Shown here: positions 1 to 11,046 of the stretch, piece after piece | Layout of the letters: each line of letters begins with the position of its first letter | Numbering within the stretch: position 1 is the stretch's first letter | DNA from: Salminus brasiliensis | Lineage: Eukaryota; Chordata; Actinopteri; Characiformes; Bryconidae | Reading direction: 5' to 3' | DNA: 64,000 bases | Assembly: GCF_030463535.1 (NCBI RefSeq) | Contig: NC_132878.1 | Coordinates: 37,329,261 to 37,393,260, forward strand | Translations under genes and position numbers: made by a program | Notes under the pieces: model-generated | Told to the model about the DNA's origin: nothing | Databases searched by the model: none | What the model saw: the letters and a program-made list of their open reading frames with translations, nothing else

Positions 1-429
1 GCTCAGATTTCGTTTGACATGTTGACATATACACAGAGAACCATGTCTCAGCAGTCTGAGACCACTTAAAACATTGAAATGGCTCGAGATTAGGAAACTC
101 AATCAGGTGGGTCCAAACTTTTGACTGTGTGGTACTGTATGCACATGCGAGTACTGCACACTTGTCACACTAACAGACATCATTTGGCCAGAGCCTGTAA
201 CACATACTTGACACTTGCTCTGTTGGTAAATTGAGCGTGCAGTGTTTTTTTTTTTTTTTTTTTTTTTAGTAGCGTGTGCTCTGCCGTGGTGTGCTGAGAG
301 TGTGAGAAAATACTAGCACTGCCAGAAGCCACGCGTGAGGATGAGGAACCTCGCCGGTGTGTGTGTCACCCGAGTTGTTGTTATTCTTATCATTTGTAAA
401 CGCATTGTTTTTTTCACTGTTTTCCACAG
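1..429 (+). other. Intron of the ROCK gene
   Basis: Non-coding sequence upstream of the first visible ROCK exon, with a poly-T run at 245-267. No exon or other gene is supported here. The ORF on the minus strand has no family resemblance. Confidence 0.6.
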
Positions 430-3400
430 ACTCTAGCCTGGAGGGCTGGCTGTCCCTTCCAAGTAAGAATACCAAGAGATTTGGATGGGATAAGAAGGTA
501 AAATACCAATTCACCAGTTCATCAAACTCTCAAACACAGTTATGGACAAGCATACCATCACTATCTCTAACAATATGCATTATGGGTATGCTTTGTGCAT
601 GTGTGTATGTATATTGTATGTATGTGATTCTTGTTTGCTCTGTAGTATGTCGTGATGAGCAGTAAGAAGATCCTGTTCTATGATTCCGAGGAAGACCGAG
701 AGCAGTCCAGCCCATTTATGATACTGGACATAGAGTGAGTCCACACATGCACATAATATAATAGTACAAAAATGTATTATAATTAATAATACAAAAAAAA
801 ACCAGCTTTAACACCAATACAATTTAGGCTCTATGACCCCGTTTGCATCTGGTTGTTATGTATGTAGAGTATTACAGGTGAAAGACTATCCATATAATAA
901 TGCATGTGTAAATACACCCAATATGCCTTAGTCTACATGTTAGAGCAGTGTAAATATGTCAAAATATGTCTCTACAAACCACTTTCAACGAAACATTCCT
1001 CAATTCTACATTTAATTCCATTGGCTTTTGTGCTAAGCTATTCGGAAAGTGCCAGTTTGATTACCTCTCTGCATCTCACTGCAGTACATTTCAGCATTTA
1101 CATCATTGTAGAAGCTAAAGGCTGCTGTGCTTACAAATAAATGGACTCAAATGGCCCTGGTCTAGTTTAAATTCCATTGTATCTGTTCATATTTGATACT
1201 GTGACTTGTGGAGTACACAGTGTAGTGTGTCAAATCTGAGCTTGTGTCAAATCTGATGCTTAGATTTGGTGATTTTTGTGTGCTTAAGCATTAGATAGCA
1301 CTTCATTTAACCTCTTCTTTTTTTTTCTTTTTCTTTCTTTCAGTAAACTCTTCCATGTTCGGCCCGTCACGCAAACGGATGTTTACCGCGCAGATGCCAG
1401 AGAGATCCCACGCATTTTCCAGGTAATGTGTGATGTCTTCATCCATGCAGTCAGACTGCTGTACAGCAGCACCGCACTGCCTGTTAAAAGTTTGAGAATG
1501 TCTCATCCTTATTAGTGTTTACATCTAGTAAAGATGATTCCATTTTAATTTAACGAGAAAATTTTGTTCATACGATATTTCTGTACATTTGTTTAGATTT
1601 CATATTTACACTTTGGGAAGGCCTTGGTATGTGGACTTTGGTGTTGTTCTCAAAGTGTGGCCCTAAACTGCTTTCTGTTTAATATGTTAAGCCATTGGAA
1701 AACAGCACAGGAAAAAACACTAATGTCATTACTTGGTAAAAAAGTCTCCAAAATCTCTATCAAGGGCATTTTATGTAAAGGTCTGGGAACCTATGGTCAA
1801 CATGTTTTGTGAATTTTGTAAACAAGAATAAGTACAAGAACCTACCACAGGTCTGCAGACTTTCCATTTACTTACTACATTTTTGTATTTTTCAATATGT
1901 AAAAAAATGTAAAACATTAAACGTGATGTGCAAAAGTTCGGGCATACCCTAAATTATACTTTCGACAAATTTGTTGCTCTTAATATGTGTGTGAATCTGT
2001 ATTTGCCATTAGAAAATCAGGACAGCGTGTTATGTGACCAGGGGTTCCCGCACCTTCTCTTGCTACTGTATCATATATAATCCTATTAAATTATATATTA
2101 TATATTCTAATCATAATTTTTTTTCTTTCTCTCCCTCTCCCTATAGATCCTCTACGATAATGAAGGGGAGAGCAAGAAGGATCAGGAGGGTACCATGGAG
2201 CTCTCGGCGGCCGATAGGTCAGCGTGCATCCCCCACAAGGGTCATGAGTTTGTGCCGACTCTCTATCATTTCCCCTCTAGTTGTGAGGTGTGCCCTCGGC
2301 CCCTCTGGAACGTCTTCAAGCCTCCTCCGGCTCTGGAGTGCCGTCGCTGCCGCCTCAAATGCCACAAAGACCACTTGGACCGCAAGGAGGAGGTGCTTGC
2401 GCCCTGCAAAGGTCAGATCAGCACCTGTGCAGTGTATTTAGAGAGGTTTTTTTGCTATGGCTGCTGCAGTCATCGCTAGTACTTTCACAATTCCTTTTAT
2501 AGATGTTTTACAAGTTTATCCTTCAGTGTGTCAGTTGTACTAATTTAAGCCTAGATAGTTCAGATCTATTATATTATATCTGTATCTGCATGTATTTGTG
2601 GGTTTGTAGGTGTGCATATGTGTACCTGTGAGGTCCTGTGCTGTATTTAACCCTCGCTGTGTGATTCCTGCAGTGAACTACGACATGTCTACGGCTAAAG
2701 AGCTGCTGCTGCTGGCCAGCTCCACGACGGAGCAGCAGAAATGGGTCAGTCGCCTGCTCAAGCGAATCCCGCGCAAATCCTCTGTCCCAGCCTTGACCCA
2801 TACACCCCCTCAGGAGCCCCCCGTCGCTGGGTCACCGCCACAGCCCTCACCCCTTCTGTCTCCCCGCAATTCCCCGAAACTGTCCCCCAGAGGAGCAATC
2901 AGGGTGCCAAGCAGAGGCCCACCACCTTCTGCCAAGACCAGGTGAGTAACCAGAGGCAAAACTTGTATATCTGATATTGCATTAATGGATAATTCCTCAC
3001 AGGAGAAAATGAACAGGATCTCAAACTGTACTCTAGAGAAGCTGTTGAGAAGCTATGTTGCTGTTTCAGTACTTTATCAGTTTAGGGTTAAACACCTTAT
3101 AGTATTTCATCAGAAAAGCCCTGTGTGTTGTAGTTTCATCCTTTGAGCTAACAGGCATTCTAATCGCTTATGCCGCAGTCTAAACCATGCTGCCAGTGAT
3201 GTAAATGCATTTCCCATAGCCATGCTTTTATCCCATGCTTTTAATTCCATTCCATTGGTAGCACGTTGTCAAGTAGCAACATCCAGTTCTACATGCAGTA
3301 TATGTTACCCCATGCAGACATGACAAGACCGTCTGTGAGAATAGTTCTTAACACTGTTAAAATATTAAGATCCTTGAGGAACTTTTGGCGGTTCTTCAGT

Positions 3401-6400
3401 TTGAACCTGTGGAGGAACCTCAGGAGGTGCTCTAAGGAGCCTGCAAGAAAAGGTTTGTAGAAGAAAAAGGTCCATTGAAGGTCCCTCAAAGCACCTCAAG
3501 AGGTTCCTCCACAGTTTCAAACTGAGGAACTTCCAAAAATTCCTCAAAGATCTTTTACGTTTAACAGTGTAGATCTGTGATGGAATCTTGTTATTGAAGA
3601 TTATAAAAGTAAAGTGATGTAAAGACTAGTCTGAACAGCAATAGGGGCATAATACAATTATAACAATAGACAGAATAACATTACTGCAGCTCAGATTGTA
3701 GATTGACCCTATTTTGGTGTTTTTTGTGTGATTTAATAATTATGTGATTTAATAAGTAGGCCCAAGGCTCTAGAACTTCCATAGCATCATCGAATTGGCA
3801 TCAGCTCTTCCTCATCGCTTTAGCTGCATTTCATCTACAGTCATGCCCGAAAGTATTCATACCCCTGTCAAAGTTTGACTTAAATTTACTTTTATTTAAC
3901 CAGAAATTATATTTTTGCCTGGAAATGACACAGGCATCTCCCAGGAGATAACACGATGATGTACAAGAGGCATCATTGTGGGAAAAAATATTTCTCAGCT
4001 TTTATACACATTTGAACAAAAAGTGGCATGTCCAAAATTATTCATACCCTTCTCAATAATTAATAGAAAAGCCTTTATTGGCTATTACAGCAATCAAACG
4101 CTTCCTGTAATTGCTGACCAGCTTTTTGCATGTCTCCACTGGTATTTTTGCCCATTCATCTTTAGTGATGAGCTCCAACTCTTTGAGGTTCGAGGGTCTC
4201 CTTGCCATCACCCTGATCTTTAGCTCCCTCCACAGATTCTCAATTGGATTCAAGTCAGGACTCTGGCTGGGCCACTGCAAAACATTAATGTTTTTGTCTG
4301 CTAACCATTTCTTCACCACTTTGGCTGTGTGTTTTGGGTCGTTGTTGTGCTGAAATGTCCACCGGTTCCCAAGGCCAAGTTTCTCTGCAGACTGCCTGAT
4401 GTTGTTGTTGAGAATCTTGATGTATTGCTCTTTTTTCATGGTGCCATTTACTGCGATCAAGTTCCCTGGTCCATTGGCTGAAAAACACCCCCAAAACATT
4501 AGGTTCCCACCACCATGTTTGACAGTGGGGACAGTGGTGTTCTTAGGGTTGAAGGCTTCTCCTTTTTTACGCCAAATGGTGCACACATCATTGTGGCCAA
4601 ACAATTCAATTTTTGTTTCATCTGACCATAAAACAGAACACCAGAAGTCTTCTTCTTTGTCCAGATGAGCATTTGCAAAGGTCAAGCGGGCTTTTGTGTG
4701 CCTTTTCTGGAGAAGTGGTGTCCTCCTTGGCCTGCGTCCGTGGAACCCAGCAGTGTGCAGTGTCCGTTGAACTGTCTGCCTTGAGATGTCGCCACCAGCA
4801 GAGTCCAGATTCACCAGGATGGCCTTGGTGGTGATCCTTGGATTTTTCTTCACCTCTCTCACTATTCTCCTGGCCAGCACAGGTGTCACTTTTGGCTTCC
4901 GACCACATCTTCTGAGATTTTCCACAGTGCGGAACTTCTTGTATTTTTTAATAATACTTTGCACTGTAGCCACTGGAACTTGAAAACATTTTGATATGGC
5001 TTTATAGCCCTTTCCTGACTTGTGAGCGGCCACAATGCACAGCCGCAGGTCCTTAGTGAGCTCCTTTGTCTTAGCCATGACTGTCCACAAACCAACTGCA
5101 GAGAGCTGCTGTTTTTCTCCTGTTGAGTTGATTAAAACAGCTGTTCCCAAAGAATCAGGGTAATTAGGATGCTTTAAAACAGCTTGGACTATTTGGAATG
5201 GTATAGAACTTTGGATTTTCCCATATACTGTGACAGTTTTCAAAGGGTATGAATAATTTTGGACATGCCACTTTTTGTTCAAATGTGTATAAAAGCTGAG
5301 AAATACTTTTTCCCACAATGATGCCTCTTGTACATCATCGTGTTATCTCCTGGGAGATGCCTGTGTCGTTTCAAGGCAAAAATATAACTTCTGGTTAAAT
5401 AAAAGTAAATTTAAGTCAAACTTTGCCAGGGGTATGAATACTTTCGGGGCATGACTGTACATTTACAGGAGTTTCTTTCTAAATGCACAAAATACTGGGT
5501 TAAAGCTGGGCGATATGGAAAGAATTGATATCACGATATGTAGAGACATTTTTACAATACAAAACAATTTTATACAATATTTTTCACAATATTTCGTCAT
5601 GTAGACAAAATGCACCAACGTAACATTTTTAAAAACTACTATTCAAATACTCTCCCATACTGAGTACCATGATTTTTACTCACAATATGCTGCACTCCAT
5701 TGAATTAAAAAAGACTACACCCTTTGTAATGAAATGTGCAGTTAGTCAATCAACGCTGACTATATCCACGATACACTCATAAAAGCATATTGTGTATCAC
5801 GATACGATAAAATATTGTCATATTGCCCAGCTCTATACTGGAAGGAGATTATTATAATGATGCATTTACTTGAGTCACGGATAGTGAACGCTGAACGTGT
5901 GCTGTTTAACACTTTAACGTCTTTTTTTTGGAGCTAACAAGGCTGCCATTTTTATGTAATTTTTCCTGAGAATAATCAAATATAGCCATATTGCCCATCC
6001 CTAATTGAATGTCAGTTGCCTTTGCCGTCCTGCATTACTAAAGCTACTCTAGCTTCTGTTGCAGAAATGTTAGAGCCGTACTCGCAGCTGCTGTAATAGC
6101 TCACACTCGCCACAAGATCAAGCTTGTGCGGCTTCCAAACAATCGACGATGGGCTCAGTAACTTTTTTTTTTATCACACACTTTCCAAACACGCTTAACA
6201 TGGCTGTTTTCGCAGAAACCACCAGCCAGAGGAAGTTCATTTTTATAATTTGTCGGCCTATTATATTGAATTGAATGAAAAATAATGACGTCAAAATAAT
6301 TCCATATTGACTCAAAGAGGAGTTTGTGTTGTGCCCATTGTACATTCGAGTTTTGCCACATGGCACTCCTTTAGTCTACAATTAAAGAGGAGACCAGCAC

Positions 6401-8956
6401 TATTATTACTAGATTTAACGGCTGTGTAAGATTATAGGTGGTACTGGTGAGTTTATACTAGCAGGCACTGGCTTAGAATATTAATCATTTGCATAACGAG
6501 GCACATTTTTTTGCATTTTAATAGGTTTTTTTTGGGTTGCGTTTAGACCATCAAATCAGATTTTGTCCACTGTCTCTTTGCCTTTCAAGGGGAATTGCCT
6601 AAAGAATTGCTGACATCCACTCGTAGTTGTTCAGCTCTGCTTAAAAAACATTCAGGCATTCACATCATTCAAGACGAATTTGAATTCTCTGAATTGGGTG
6701 TTTCTGAGTCGCTCTCTCTGCGCTGCTAACCTCCTTTAGCCCTGGCCCCATGCTCCGAATCATTCTTCACTGACTTCTCCTCCCTGACCTTTCTCCTTCA
6801 CCCTGCGGCTGTGTGTTTGCGCGCGTGTGTGACCGTAAGTATCTGCTTGCCTGTGTTGTGTCGAAATCCTCGCCTGGCCAAGCAGCTTCACCGTCTGTCC
6901 TGTGTTGTGGAAAGTGCAAGAACTTCAAATCTGCAAGCTCCAGGCTAAAAGCAGTAACCGTATAATAACGTCTGCATTCCTTCCATGCAAACTCCAGCCT
7001 TAACCAACCGATCAGCAGATACTTATCTAGTCACAAATGCTGGAGAGTTTCCTAGGTTGCATATGCACCAACTGGAAGGAGCATGTGATGCTCTTGACAG
7101 AGATGTGATCAAAGGAGGTTTTACCTATTTGCATGTGGACCAGTGACAAATTAGACAATGAAAGGTAATAGAAGAAGCATTTCTGTAACCAGGATGGCCC
7201 CTCTCCTCTTCCAGCATTATAGAGTTTGACCTGAAGGACTGGGGTTGGGCTGTTCATGATGATGATGATGATGATGATGACGATATGTTTGACTTCTGAG
7301 GATGTGGGGAGTCTGCAGGGTAACCAGCGTGGCACATTAACAGTGTGTTGTTATCCATAGCAGCTTAAAGCTTGTTGTGTGAGTGGGCTCTTCACGATGA
7401 TGATGATGATGATGATATGTTTGACCTCTAAGGAGCTTGACGCTTGCCTTGTGAGCGCGTAATGATTTGCTGTGATGTATCTGAATGCGTGTGTATGTGT
7501 CTGAATCGGAGTGTGATTGCTACTATGTTACTAAGAGGTTATTTGAAGTCCTTGATTGTGAAGTGGCTTATATACATAAGTCGTGGCTCGGCCAGAGCCA
7601 AATACATCATTTTCTTCCCTTAATTCAAACGCTACTCCAACAGCCCAGCCATTTTCAGTGTCTGAAGCTTGCTTGTTTAGTTCCACATTGGAGATATGAA
7701 GCTAATGTAGCTAAGAAGTTGTGGAATCTTAAGACTGATCTACGCTCAGCATTAAATACAGATACGTCCGGATCCTTCTGTCCGTACTCTATGTTCATTT
7801 CGTCTGTATTTGTGCACATTATGTAAAGGCCTACGGATATGGACGGAATGAAGCAGTAGCACTGAAAATCGTGGGGCCAGTGAGACACGACCACTGGCAT
7901 ATGGACACCACGAAGACGTTTACAGCTGTTTACAGCTGTTTACACCACTGCCTCTTGTTCTTTTATGTAGAAAGTACATTATCACAACTTCCTTTACCTT
8001 CATGCTCATTTTTAAACAACACTATGTAATACAAAATCAATGTATTGACTTTGGACACCAAACATGTGTAACGCTCAGTGTTTCTCAACCCTGCTCCTGG
8101 AGGTACCCTACACCTGATTCAACTAATCAGCTCCTTAACAAGCAGGGGTTGTGTTAAGCAGAGAGACCACTAAAATGTGCAGGGAAAGGTTGAGAACCCA
8201 GGACCAGGGTTGAGAAGCACAGTCTTGGCTGATCAAAGTATAAAATATAATATAAATATATATATAAAAAAATAAGATACTTTGGTACTTCAGCTGTGTG
8301 TTTTACCCTTCATCATGTTTTGTAAAAGAGCAAGCATGAAGCTTGTGTGTGTGACTGCATTTGTGGTGTGGCACTAATGCACTGCTTTTGGTGCTGCAGT
8401 GTTGTGTGCTGTGATTCTAAAACACTCTGGTTTGATTCGTGTAGGAAAGAGCGGGGCACAACCTGACGCATGTAGTTTTTACCTGCTTAATTCATTTATA
8501 TGTCATTTTATCTCCTAAAATATCAGCTTTACAGTTTCAATTTGCATGAGGATATTCTCGTATTGTTCACTTTGGTAGGATTAGTTAACACAGCCAGCCT
8601 CGTCATGTGGCGCCTGTATTTTAGCCTGGGTAGCTATTCCAGTAATTATTTCCATGTCTCAAAATGGTGTGATATTATAGCCAGCAACAGCTAAAAATAT
8701 GCATCACATATGATGAAAAATGTCACCTTTGTGCTGCCAAAACAGCCTTCCTGGTAAATCGGCACAAATATCTGTCTGGTTGCTGTGGAAACTGCAGATT
8801 GCAGACATTACAATGGATTCACCCGTTTAAACCCTGCGTTAGGTTGTGCCCTTCTCCCCCCTAGTGTACCGCATGCAACAGTCTGCAGTAGTGTAGTGAT
8901 TACAGCATGACCTGACAACTCTTCCTCTGCGTGCATTTTTTTTTTTTTACAGCTAA
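430..8956 (+). CDS. rock2: Rho-associated protein kinase, C-terminal exons (rock2-like), partial
   Basis: This is the C-terminal part of a Rho-associated Ser/Thr kinase, which regulates actomyosin contraction downstream of RhoA. Coding exons are 430-497, 646-734, 1344-1422, 2147-2411, 2674-2941 and 8953-8956; all junctions are GT-AG and the phases agree. The first exons encode the N-terminal half of the PH domain (LEGWLSLP, SSKKILFYDSE, LFHVRPVTQTDVYRAD). Exon 2147-2411 holds a C1 zinc finger (HKGHEF, CEVC, ECRRC, CHKDH), and the next exon completes the PH domain (EQQKWVSRLLKRIP) and adds a Pro/Ser-rich tail. Splicing to 8953 gives the ending KTS-stop, as in mammalian ROCK2. The PH sequence also resembles ROCK1 (VTQTDVYRAD); I favour rock2 because slc66a3 and kcnf1 lie next to it, as in human 2p25. 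Which teleost duplicate this is cannot be decided. The kinase and coiled-coil exons lie upstream of the window. Confidence 0.88.
3351..3570. mobile_element. Palindromic MITE (220 bp) in a rock2 intron
   Basis: The ends ACACTGTTAA and TTAACAGTGT are exact reverse complements. Nearly the whole element folds on itself: the blocks around gaggaacttttgg and aggaacctcaggagg on the left recur inverted on the right. It has no coding capacity. A shorter, more decayed relative lies at 44350-44457 in a drc1 intron. Confidence 0.7.
3838..5457 (-). mobile_element. Full-length Tc1-like transposon, 1620 bp
   Basis: The element is flanked by TA target duplications (3836-3837 and 5458-5459). It has long terminal inverted repeats of about 213 bp each (3838-4050 and 5245-5457). 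Within each repeat the motif with core GTATGAATA occurs once at the outer end and once at the inner end, which is the IR/DR layout of fish Tc1 elements. The two repeats are nearly identical in the outer 30 bp, so the insertion looks fairly young. It encodes one transposase on the minus strand and lies in the last rock2 intron, antisense to the gene. Confidence 0.93.
4053..5078 (-). CDS. Tc1-like transposase, 341 aa, open frame but altered DDE motif
   Basis: DDE transposase of the Tc1/mariner superfamily, which cuts and pastes its element at TA sites. The ATG at 5078 (MAKTKELTKD) matches the usual Tc1 start; the frame stays open 80 codons further upstream, into the inverted repeat, but that stretch is not part of the family. 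Residues 1-115 form the paired-like helix-turn-helix DNA-binding region with a basic GRRPRR stretch. The catalytic core starts at about residue 125. The first Asp is in WSDETKIELFG (D153) and the Glu in NPIENLW (E280). The second catalytic Asp, expected 34 residues before the Glu in a QHDND motif, reads Asn here (QHNND, N245). Length is normal and there are no stops or frameshifts, but the enzyme is probably inactive. Confidence 0.92.
   Translation of the reverse strand: MAKTKELTKDLRLCIVAAHKSGKGYKAISKCFQVPVATVQSIIKKYKKFRTVENLRRCGRKPKVTPVLARRIVREVKKNPRITTKAILVNLDSAGGDISRQTVQRTLHTAGFHGRRPRRTPLLQKRHTKARLTFANAHLDKEEDFWCSVLWSDETKIELFGHNDVCTIWRKKGEAFNPKNTTVPTVKHGGGNLMFWGCFSANGPGNLIAVNGTMKKEQYIKILNNNIRQSAEKLGLGNRWTFQHNNDPKHTAKVVKKWLADKNINVLQWPSQSPDLNPIENLWRELKIRVMARRPSNLKELELITKDEWAKIPVETCKKLVSNYRKRLIAVIANKGFSINY
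5505..5831. mobile_element. MITE-like element with GCTGGGCGATATG ends
   Basis: The left end gctgggcgatatgg (5505) and right end catattgcccagc (to 5831) are imperfect inverted repeats around an AT-rich interior containing tatcacgatat-type motifs. There is no ORF. A further half-end (atattgccca) lies at about 5990. This arrangement suggests a non-autonomous DNA transposon; the superfamily is unknown. Confidence 0.55.
7255..7420. repeat. Two GATGAT microsatellites within a short local duplication
   Basis: (GAT)n tracts at about 7256-7281 and 7397-7417 share flanks (gggctgttca / gggctcttca upstream, gatatgtttgac downstream), so the tract was duplicated with its surroundings roughly 140 bp apart. 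Confidence 0.6.
8075..8223. mobile_element. Short hAT-like MITE (about 149 bp)
   Basis: The terminal inverted repeats read CAGTGTTTCTCAACCCTG on the left and, inverted on the right, CTGTGCTTCTCAACCCTGG. There is no coding capacity. Elements with this end are common in fish genomes (from memory); the superfamily assignment is inference. Confidence 0.6.
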
Positions 8957-9618
8957 CCTTCAGAAGCATCGGATTGGACACAGCCTCATGTAGCAGATGC
9001 TGCAGCACATCAGACATTACACAAAGGACCTTACCGGCCAACCAAGGCTGAGGACTATTCTATCATCCAATGGGGAGTTTGAACATACAGTACAGTACTA
9101 TGCGCCTTTCAACAGGACTGGGCCGTTTCTCTATCTGCCAAGTGTCAATATTGCAGTGTGAAAGTGTTTGAAAGTATTAAGACACTGTGTTTGTGTGTGT
9201 TTGTGTGTATGTGAGTGAGAGTGAATGGATAACGTGGTATGTCTGTATGAAGATACTGTATGTGCGGTAGTGAGTCAGGAAATTAATACACATGTTCTGA
9301 ACTGATGTACTCTGATCTTTTATTTCTGGAAGGGAAACAGCCCAACACTAAGTTGTTGTTTTTTTTAGCTCGCTGAGAACCAAAAACTATTTAAGAACTG
9401 ATGCTTTAGGAAGAGCCAGGTTGTCTGACATGTCTGTGGTATGTATTTGAAGGAAGGAATACACGAAACGTGCCTTGTTTTTGTTTCAGAGATGCAGTCC
9501 ACTGCACATTTTAATACCTGCATAGAAAATCCATAGCTAGACCTGAAACTACCTACAAAGCAGAATGTGCAGCTCTGGTCCAAACGCTTTTCTATTAATG
9601 AAGCTATGTACTAGAACA

Positions 9619-10195
9619 GGGGTCACCAATCTTATCCATAAGGGCCAGTGTGGCTGCATCATGCCAGTCCACACAAGTGTTGTAGGTGACTGAAAACCAG
9701 GGTGGAGATTTTTGAGGACTCCAGTGTTTTCAATGTTTTCATATGGAAGGGCAAAACACAGCTTTTTGAAAATGACTAACGTCAAAAAACCCACTTCTAT
9801 GGCAACATAAAAACAAACTATGTTTGCTAAATCTGATATTTAGGTCTGTGTGCCACTTAAGGAGACCTGACGTTTGAACACCACACACTAAAAAAATCTG
9901 TTGTTAGAAAATGTGCTTCATCATTGCGTATTTAGGACTGTTTTGGCTGTTGAGCTTTTTTTTTTAGGAATTTTGACATTTTTCGCAGGTGTTGGCACCC
10001 CCCTACTAGCATGATATGCTCATGCAAGCATTTTGGGACATTTCTGTGTTCTCATGTGGATGAAATGCTGCTAGAAACAGAGAAAACCTACATTTTCCAA
10101 AATATCTGTACATATGGATGGGGCCTTAGTCTTCACCCATATAAGGTGAGGTCCAGCATGGAATAAAATCCTTTGTGGATAAGATTGGTGACCCC
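9619..10195. mobile_element. hAT-type MITE, about 577 bp, with 8-bp target duplication
   Basis: The terminal inverted repeat GGGGTCACCAATCTTATCCA at 9619 matches TGGATAAGATTGGTGACCCC ending at 10195. It is flanked by CTAGAACA (9611-9618) and TTAGAACA (10197-10204), an 8-bp duplication with one mismatch, typical of hAT elements. The interior has no transposase ORF. Confidence 0.75.
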
Positions 10196-10709
10196 ATTAG
10201 AACATACAGAAAAGGCCACTGACTAAATACCGCTTAACAAGGCGTTATTCATTTAGTTTAACATATTCTAAAGATTTATTTGCAAAGAAATAAATGTTTT
10301 ATTGGTGAAACTATTTGATTTTGTGTTTTTTGGGCATGCATGCTACATACTGTACTGAATATCACAACTATAGAGACATCAGTGAAGACTGCACTGTGCA
10401 TGATCACCCCCTGTGTTATTGCCACTGTGAGTATTCAAAAATGTTTCCATTCATAACATTACAGTTCAGGAAAACCTTCAAAAATATGGGGACACTAACA
10501 CTAAGCAAAAAAGGATATATATAGTACTACATAGTACAGTATAAAAGGGTTCTTTGGCTTGTAACAATAGTGTAGCCCTTCTTTAACATGTATTTAATCA
10601 TACAGATGCTCTATATGGAACCATTGCCTTTGCTAAATAACCCTTTATTGATGAGTGTGTTTTCTTTGTCAGTATGCTCTCATAATCAAAAATTATTATT
10701 ATTATATAC

Positions 10710-10892
10710 TCAGGGATGTCCAACTGAGTTTCCACTGGGCCACAGCTCTACAGACCTGAACACCCATGATAACACATCAGCTACTTAGCAAACGCCTTCA
10801 AGAGTTCAACTCTTGACAGACTGTTAGAAGAAGGAAAGCAGCAGTTTCTGCAGAGCTGTGGCCTGGTAGGAACCCAGTTTGACAGACAATGA
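10710..10892. mobile_element. MITE-like inverted repeat, about 183 bp
   Basis: Left sequence cagggatgtccaactgag...gggccacagctctacaga is matched by the reverse complement of the right end (tctgcagagctgtggcctgg...aactgggtt region). The arms are about 40 bp with several mismatches, and the element has no ORF. Confidence 0.5.
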
Positions 10893-10937
10893 CCTAAGCA
10901 TTTGGAAAAGAGGCGTGGGGGAATTGGGGTAAGATGT

Positions 10938-11046
10938 CCAGCACAGTTTGATGATTTCTGTGCTCAGACACAAGAGCTGAACCTGGTAATTAACTGAATC
11001 AGGTATGTTTAAGCATGAAAATCACCAAACTGTGCTGAGGTCTGGC
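10938..11046. mobile_element. Short hairpin repeat with CAGCACAGTTTG ends
   Basis: The arms cagcacagtttgatgattt and aaatcaccaaactgtgctg are inverted repeats about 70 bp apart, a MITE-like structure without coding capacity. Confidence 0.45.

Noticed and set aside
1303-1506. Minus-strand ORF over a rock2 exon
   Set aside because: Antisense shadow of the PH-domain exon and its polypyrimidine tract.
5079-5318. 80-residue N-terminal extension of the Tc1 transposase
   Set aside because: It reads through the inverted repeat; Tc1 transposases begin at MAKTKE-type sequences and are about 340 aa.
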